DNA from: Pelotomaculum sp. UBA5255
GTDB taxonomy: Bacteria > Bacillota > Desulfotomaculia > Desulfotomaculales > Pelotomaculaceae
Length of the DNA: 18,286 nt
Assembly (NCBI GenBank): GCA_002408725.1
Contig: DHTR01000090.1
Coordinates: 1,957 to 20,242 of the forward strand
Direction: 5' to 3'
The position numbers were made by a program, and so were the translations under genes. Below the pieces are notes generated by a model. That model was given only the letters and a program-made list of their open reading frames with translations, made no database searches and was not told where the DNA came from. Of the stretch, positions 13,966-18,286 are shown piece by piece (positions within the stretch are counted from its first letter, which is position 1; every line of letters starts with the position of its first letter).

Positions 13966-14862
13966 ATGCAAAAATATCGCAGCAAGCTTTTTATTCTATT
14001 AGTGATTGTCATGTCTTTATCGATGGTGGTGTTGGGCTGCAACAGCAACACAGGCGGGGACCAGGGTATATCCGACGACAAGGACACCCCGATCCGCATC
14101 GGCGTCAACAACTGGGCAGAAAATGTTGCCGCTGCTAACTTGTGGAAAATAATCCTGGAAGAAAAGGGCTACAAGGTCCAGTTGATCAATGGTGAAAAGG
14201 CGCCTATCTACACCGGTGTAGCCAAAGGTGACCTGCAGCTTGGCCTTGAAGTCTGGCTTCCCACCACCGACGAACATTATGTTAGTCAATATAAGGACAA
14301 CATTGAAATGTATGAGCCCTGGTACGAAGGTACACGTCTCGGGTTAGTTGTTCCCTCTTATGTAAACGTGAACAGCATCGAGGAATTAAACGCAAACAAG
14401 CAAGATTTTCTGGTCAATAATAAACCTTCCATTGTCGGCATTGACGCAGGAGCGAGCCTGATGAGGCTTAGTGCCGAGGTCATTGAAAAATATAACCTGG
14501 ATTATCAACTTATTAACGGCACCGAACCGGCGATGATGGCTGCATTGAAGAAAGCTTACGACAAGAATGAACCGATCGTGGTAACTCTCTGGAGCCCCCA
14601 CTGGGCGTTCGCTGATTTTGACCTGAAATACCTTGATGACTCCAAGAAAGTGTACGGTGACAGGGAAAACATCCACATTATGGCCACAAAAGGTTTTGGC
14701 GATAAATACCCCAGTGTTACCCGGTGGCTTAATCAGTGGAAAATGGATGACCAGAGCCTTGGTAGCCTGATGGCAAAAGTTAACGAGGAGGGTAATCCGG
14801 CCAAGGGTGCGGGCGCCTGGCTTGAAGAGAACCGCAGCCTTGTCGATCAATGGCTTAAATAA
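13966..14862 (+). CDS. opuAC: glycine betaine/proline ABC transporter substrate-binding lipoprotein
   Basis: A 298-residue lipoprotein starting at ATG 13966 with CGGAGG (13954-13959) upstream; an in-frame extension back to 13882 lacks a site and would bury the signal peptide. Residues 1-25 end in lipobox VVLGC (Cys25). The mature part is an OpuAC-type binding protein: IRIGVNNWAENVAAANL (43-59), GLEVWLPT (93-100), EPWY (117-120), VGIDAGASL (157-165) and LWSPHWAF (208-215). Tryptophans 50, 97, 119, 209 and 213 are candidates for the aromatic cage that holds the quaternary ammonium group in this family. Glycine betaine or proline betaine is the likely ligand; carnitine or choline cannot be excluded. 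It lies 89 bases after the ATPase gene. Confidence 0.92.
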   Translation: MQKYRSKLFILLVIVMSLSMVVLGCNSNTGGDQGISDDKDTPIRIGVNNWAENVAAANLWKIILEEKGYKVQLINGEKAPIYTGVAKGDLQLGLEVWLPTTDEHYVSQYKDNIEMYEPWYEGTRLGLVVPSYVNVNSIEELNANKQDFLVNNKPSIVGIDAGASLMRLSAEVIEKYNLDYQLINGTEPAMMAALKKAYDKNEPIVVTLWSPHWAFADFDLKYLDDSKKVYGDRENIHIMATKGFGDKYPSVTRWLNQWKMDDQSLGSLMAKVNEEGNPAKGAGAWLEENRSLVDQWLK

Positions 14863-14882
14863 AACTACCTGGAATGGGCGGG

Positions 14883-14912
14883 CGGCGAAGCCCTCGGCAG
14901 CGTGCTTCGCCG
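14883..14912 (+). other. intercistronic hairpin after the binding-protein gene
   Basis: CGGCGAAGC (14883-14891) and GCTTCGCCG (14904-14912) form a perfect 9-bp stem with a 12-base loop and no T-run. It stands between opuAC and opuAB and could stabilise the upstream mRNA, favouring binding protein over permease. Confidence 0.65.
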
Positions 14913-15044
14913 TTCCTTGATCCACCGCTCAAAGCACACCCTGCACCGGGCCTGATTTGTCCGGCTGTAACTAAGAATTAAACACTCTCTCTATGAACTA
15001 TATATTTTAAACTGTCCGGTTGGCTCGGAAGGAGGTGCGTTTAT

Positions 15045-15905
15045 TTGGATATCACACCATTTAATATTCCCCTGGCCGAAGGGGTCGAAGCTGCTGTTAA
15101 GTATATGTCGGCTAACTTCAGCCATATCTTTGACTCGATTGCGTCTTCAATTTTTTTTGTCTTCAACCTGATTGAACTGCTATTTCAGACGCCGCCATCC
15201 TTAATTATTATACTAATTTTTGCATTACTGGCCTGGCGTCTCAGTGGATGGAGATTTGCTGTTTTTACGGTGGCGGCTTTATGGCTGCTTGATGGTCTCG
15301 AACTCTGGGAACATGCCATGACCACGCTAAGCCTTGTTCTGTCGGCAGTGATTATTGCCATTATCGTCGGCCTGCCCACCGGCATCGCTTCAACCCGGTC
15401 CAGAATGCTATCGCAGGCTCTGCGCCCGGTCCTTGATTTCATGCAGACATTACCGGCCTTCGTCTACTTGATCCCGGCGATCATCTTTTTTGGTCTCGGC
15501 GCGGTCCCAGGGATCATGGCCACTATTATCTTTGCAATGCCGCCGGTCATTCGTTTGACAGAACTGGGCATCCGGCAGGTACCCGAAGAGGTGGTCGAAG
15601 CAGCCCTGGCCTTTGGGAGCACACCGAACCAAATGTTGTTTAGGGTTCAGCTACCTATGGCCATGCCCACCATTTTGGCAGGGATCAACCAGACCATTAT
15701 GCTTTCTCTTTCGATGGTTGTCGTGGCCTCAATGATCGGTGCCGGCGGTCTGGGTGATGACGTTCTCCGTGCAATAACCCAGCTTGAAGTTGGCCTCGGC
15801 TTTGAGGGAGGCATCGGTGTCGTAATCCTTGCGATTATCCTCGACCGGCTCACACGAGACATTGTCAGGGGCAAAGCAACGAATAGAAATGGTTCCACCA
15901 CGTGA
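15045..15905 (+). CDS. opuAB: glycine betaine/proline ABC transporter permease
   Basis: A 286-residue inner-membrane permease. TTG 15045 is supported by a near-perfect GGAAGGAGGTG (15027-15036, extending to 15035) about 9 bases upstream. Six or seven hydrophobic segments are seen from residue ~33. The ABC-2 permease coupling helix (EAA loop) is EAALAFGSTPNQMLFRVQLP (about 185-204), which contacts the ATPase. The N-terminal 30 residues are the short tail usual for OpuAB/ProW. The gene is last in the operon, 182 bases after the binding-protein gene. The usual order is ATPase-permease-binding protein; here the last two are swapped. A strong terminator follows directly. Confidence 0.93.
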   Translation: MDITPFNIPLAEGVEAAVKYMSANFSHIFDSIASSIFFVFNLIELLFQTPPSLIIILIFALLAWRLSGWRFAVFTVAALWLLDGLELWEHAMTTLSLVLSAVIIAIIVGLPTGIASTRSRMLSQALRPVLDFMQTLPAFVYLIPAIIFFGLGAVPGIMATIIFAMPPVIRLTELGIRQVPEEVVEAALAFGSTPNQMLFRVQLPMAMPTILAGINQTIMLSLSMVVVASMIGAGGLGDDVLRAITQLEVGLGFEGGIGVVILAIILDRLTRDIVRGKATNRNGSTT

Positions 15906-15918
15906 TAAAACGATTGGT

Positions 15919-15964
15919 AAAAAACAAGTCCGGCGCATTTTTAAATGCGCCGGACTTGTTTTTT
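15919..15964. terminator. bidirectional rho-independent terminator
   Basis: AAAAAACAAGTCCGGCGCAT and two further Ts (15919-15940) are perfectly complementary to 15943-15964, a 22-bp inverted repeat with two bases between the arms. Poly-A on one side and poly-T on the other make it work on both strands. It ends opuAB and also lies just beyond the stop of the convergent RND gene. Confidence 0.95.
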
Positions 15965-16015
15965 AGCTCATAGGGCCGGTCTGGCGAGGTTGTGCTAATT
16001 GCCGTACCTTATAGG

Positions 16016-18286
16016 TTAAATACCTGGTGCTTTATTAAACTTGGAATTTAATTTTTTTCCTAAATCATCAAAAATAGCATAGACCACGGGCACAAGAACC
16101 AGGGTAATGAGTGTCGACAATGTTAAACCAAATGCTACCACCACGGCCATCGGTGCTCGTGATTCTGCTCCTTCACCGCCGCCGAAAGCCATCGGCAGCA
16201 GTGCAAGAACCGTCGTCAACGCCGTCATTAAAATGGGGCGCAGCCTGATCGGTCCCGCTTCCAAAATCGCCTGGTCGCGTTCATAACCTTTTTTTCGCAA
16301 GGTGTTAATATAGTCAACCAGAACAATGGAATTGTTCAGAACAATTCCAACCAGCATAATGGCGCCAATCAAGGCAGGCACACTCAGGTGGTGCCCCGTC
16401 AACCCCAAGCCCAGGACAACTCCGATAAAAGTAGGGGGCAGCGCAAACATAATGATAAATGGCTGAAACAAAGATTCAAACTGGGCGACCATGACCATGA
16501 ATACCAGTAATATAGACAGCAACAGGGCCAGTCCCAGGGAGCCGAAGGATTCAGCCATATCCTTGGCCTGGCCGCCAACCTCGACCAGGTATCCTTCGGG
16601 GAATGTAATTGCGCTCATTTTTTCCTGAATTTCCTTGTTGATACTGCCCAGATCCCGGCCGGCAACATCGGCGGTAATACTGACTTCCCGGTTCTGTGTA
16701 TGCCTGGTAATTTGCTGCGGCGTCCTGTGGGTTTCCAGCCGCGCTACTGCTTCAACAGGCACTCTGGCGCCGGTAGGGGATACTATCGTCAGGTTGGCAA
16801 GGGCATCTGAAGTGGCTGTAAAGCCGCGGGAAGTCTCCAGCCTGATATCCACCTCGTCATCGCCTGTCCGCATCCGGCTGACAACCTGGCCGTCAAAGGA
16901 ATTGCGAACTGCCGACAGCACCTGACCGGTGGTGAGGCCGTAGCGGGATGCCTTTTCCCGGTCTACTACCAGTTGTAATTCTGAACTGGCGTCTGCCAGG
17001 GAGTTTGTAGCATTTCTAATTCCTGCAATTCCATTAATCATATTCAAAACCTGGTCGCCTAATTGCTCTAACAGGACCAGATCATCACCGCGGATGGATA
17101 TTTCCACCGGGCTGCTTGAAGGTCCGGCGGAACTGGTGTTAAGGTTTACAGTTATTTCAGACCCTGGCACATTTGCCAGAACCCGGCGTATTTTCTCCGC
17201 GGCCTCCTTGGTTGAGATTGAGCGCTGTTCCAACGGCTTGAGTTTAACCTGGAGAACAGCTTCTTGGGTATTTCCTATGCCGAGCATGGCAAGGCTGCCG
17301 GTACCGACCGTGGTAAAAATGTAGTCAACATCATTAATTTCATACTTTACCAGGTGTTCGATATTTTCAGCTACTTTTTGTGTTTCAGCCAACTTTGTTC
17401 CGATAGGCATTTTTATGTTGACTGCCATTTCACCCTGGTCCATTTCAGGTATGAACTCGGTACCGATTAAAGGCGTGGCTGCAAGGCTTAAAACCAGCGC
17501 CACCACAACAAACCCCACTACTTTTTTCCGGTTGCCCAAAGCCCACCTTAAAAGCTTTCCATATAGCCTGTTCAGGCCGTGCAGGAACTTCCCGAATAAA
17601 AGGACGGGATTTTTGGTTTTGTTCCCGGTGAGGACCTCGTCCGGAGGTGAAACATTCTTTAATAATTTCGAAGCAAGCATGGGCACCAGAGTTAGGGCGG
17701 CAAAAAGGGCGGCGATATGGGAAAAGCTTACTGTTAAAGCCAGAGGCTTGAACAATATCCCAGCCAAACCTTGAACAAAAACGATGGGCATAAAGACGAC
17801 AACCTGGGCCAGCGCAGATGCGGTAACGGCATTACCCACTTCAGCAGTACCCAGCTTAGCCGCTTCAATAATCCCAAAGCCATTTTGCCGGTAGCGATAG
17901 ATACTTTCCAGTACCACAACTGAAAAATCCACCAGGGAGCCCAACCCCAGCATCAAACCGCCCAGGGATAATAAGTTGATGGTCTGGTTGCCGAAGTACA
18001 ACATGGCAAACGTAGCTATTACCGAAATTGGTATTACCAGGGCCACTACGAGGGTGCTACGGAAACTGCGCAGGAACAGGTAGAGAATGATGAAAGCAAA
18101 TAATGCCCCCAGGAGTCCGTGACGGGTAATATTGTCGATTGAATCCTGGATAAATTTTGCCGTATCCAGCACGGTATCAATCTGAACACCCGCAGGGAGT
18201 ATTTTATTAAGCTGGGCAACCTCCTGGTGAACCTTCTTAGCTATTTGCACGGTGTTGCCGTCCGACGCTTTCATGATATCTATACT
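16016..18286 (-). CDS. RND efflux transporter, HAE1 family (N-terminal part outside window)
   Basis: The frame is open from the window edge (18286) to TAA 16018-16016, giving about 756 residues; full-length members have 1,000-1,060, so roughly the first 280 are missing. ATG 18274 lies inside a conserved porter region and is not the start. Visible parts: end of the first porter domain, membrane helices 2-6 with GGLMLGLGSLVDFSVVVLES, the second large extracytoplasmic loop (GTEFIPEMDQGEMAVNIKMP), and helices 8-12 with GIVLNNSIVLVDY and RLRPILMTALTTVLALLPMA. These proteins use the proton gradient to expel drugs or lipophilic compounds. The second helix-4 Asp of AcrB (Asp408) is Phe here. No membrane-fusion partner is in the window; it may lie further on the minus strand upstream. 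Confidence 0.9.
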   Translation of the reverse strand, partial: SIDIMKASDGNTVQIAKKVHQEVAQLNKILPAGVQIDTVLDTAKFIQDSIDNITRHGLLGALFAFIILYLFLRSFRSTLVVALVIPISVIATFAMLYFGNQTINLLSLGGLMLGLGSLVDFSVVVLESIYRYRQNGFGIIEAAKLGTAEVGNAVTASALAQVVVFMPIVFVQGLAGILFKPLALTVSFSHIAALFAALTLVPMLASKLLKNVSPPDEVLTGNKTKNPVLLFGKFLHGLNRLYGKLLRWALGNRKKVVGFVVVALVLSLAATPLIGTEFIPEMDQGEMAVNIKMPIGTKLAETQKVAENIEHLVKYEINDVDYIFTTVGTGSLAMLGIGNTQEAVLQVKLKPLEQRSISTKEAAEKIRRVLANVPGSEITVNLNTSSAGPSSSPVEISIRGDDLVLLEQLGDQVLNMINGIAGIRNATNSLADASSELQLVVDREKASRYGLTTGQVLSAVRNSFDGQVVSRMRTGDDEVDIRLETSRGFTATSDALANLTIVSPTGARVPVEAVARLETHRTPQQITRHTQNREVSITADVAGRDLGSINKEIQEKMSAITFPEGYLVEVGGQAKDMAESFGSLGLALLLSILLVFMVMVAQFESLFQPFIIMFALPPTFIGVVLGLGLTGHHLSVPALIGAIMLVGIVLNNSIVLVDYINTLRKKGYERDQAILEAGPIRLRPILMTALTTVLALLPMAFGGGEGAESRAPMAVVVAFGLTLSTLITLVLVPVVYAIFDDLGKKLNSKFNKAPGI

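Noticed and set aside
15919..15964. Perfect 22-bp inverted repeat as a mobile-element end
   Set aside because: Its A-run/T-run flanks and position between two convergent gene ends fit a bidirectional terminator; there is no target-site duplication or transposase.
1..18286. CRISPR arrays, tRNA or rRNA genes, complete insertion sequences
   Set aside because: No regularly spaced direct repeats, cloverleaf sequences, rRNA motifs or transposase genes were seen on either strand.

Overview
The window looks like chromosomal DNA of a Gram-positive (Bacillota) anaerobe. Supporting signs are strong GGAGG ribosome-binding sites, frequent TTG and GTG starts, lipoproteins, an S-layer-homology protein, a ydaO/yuaA-type c-di-AMP riboswitch, and the Firmicutes pairing of a NusG-domain-II protein with a Gx-transporter/HepI-like protein. 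A Peptococcaceae/Desulfotomaculum-like clostridium is my best guess; this is inference, because no marker gene is present.

Bases 1-4650 (+ strand) hold a cell-envelope redox group. It contains the end of a degenerate sulfite-oxidase-fold protein with a chitobiase-type C-terminal domain, an FMN-binding lipoprotein, a NapH/NosR-type membrane polyferredoxin, and a small membrane-anchored sulfite-oxidase-fold protein without any cysteine. An SLH-anchored surface protein and a strong terminator follow. The lipoprotein and polyferredoxin together resemble NosR split into two genes, which would be a path for electrons across the membrane to an extracytoplasmic flavin.

Bases 4710-8059 (+) hold a secreted purple-acid-phosphatase-like metallophosphoesterase, then a tight trio: NusG-domain-II protein, Gx-transporter/HepI-like membrane protein and alpha/beta hydrolase. 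The first two resemble the EetA/EetB pair of flavin-based extracellular electron transfer loci (from memory of that family). A 69-bp REP-like hairpin lies between the convergent genes.

Bases 8174-11859 are a decaying patch. A CPBP intramembrane protease (- strand) has an amber codon at codon 7 after a perfect RBS and ATG. A divergent glycosyltransferase with an N-terminal HEAT-type region has a one-base frameshift after its RBS and ATG. A 41-residue stub of a YbgC-like thioesterase abuts the end of the glycosyltransferase.

Bases 12109-15964 (+) are an osmoprotectant uptake operon: sigma-A promoter, c-di-AMP riboswitch with terminator, then ATPase, substrate-binding lipoprotein and permease. 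The gene order is unusual, with the binding protein in the middle, and the operon ends in a bidirectional terminator. c-di-AMP presumably reduces glycine betaine/proline uptake by promoting termination in the leader.

Bases 16016-18286 (- strand) are the C-terminal three quarters of an RND (HAE1-type) exporter that runs off the window edge.
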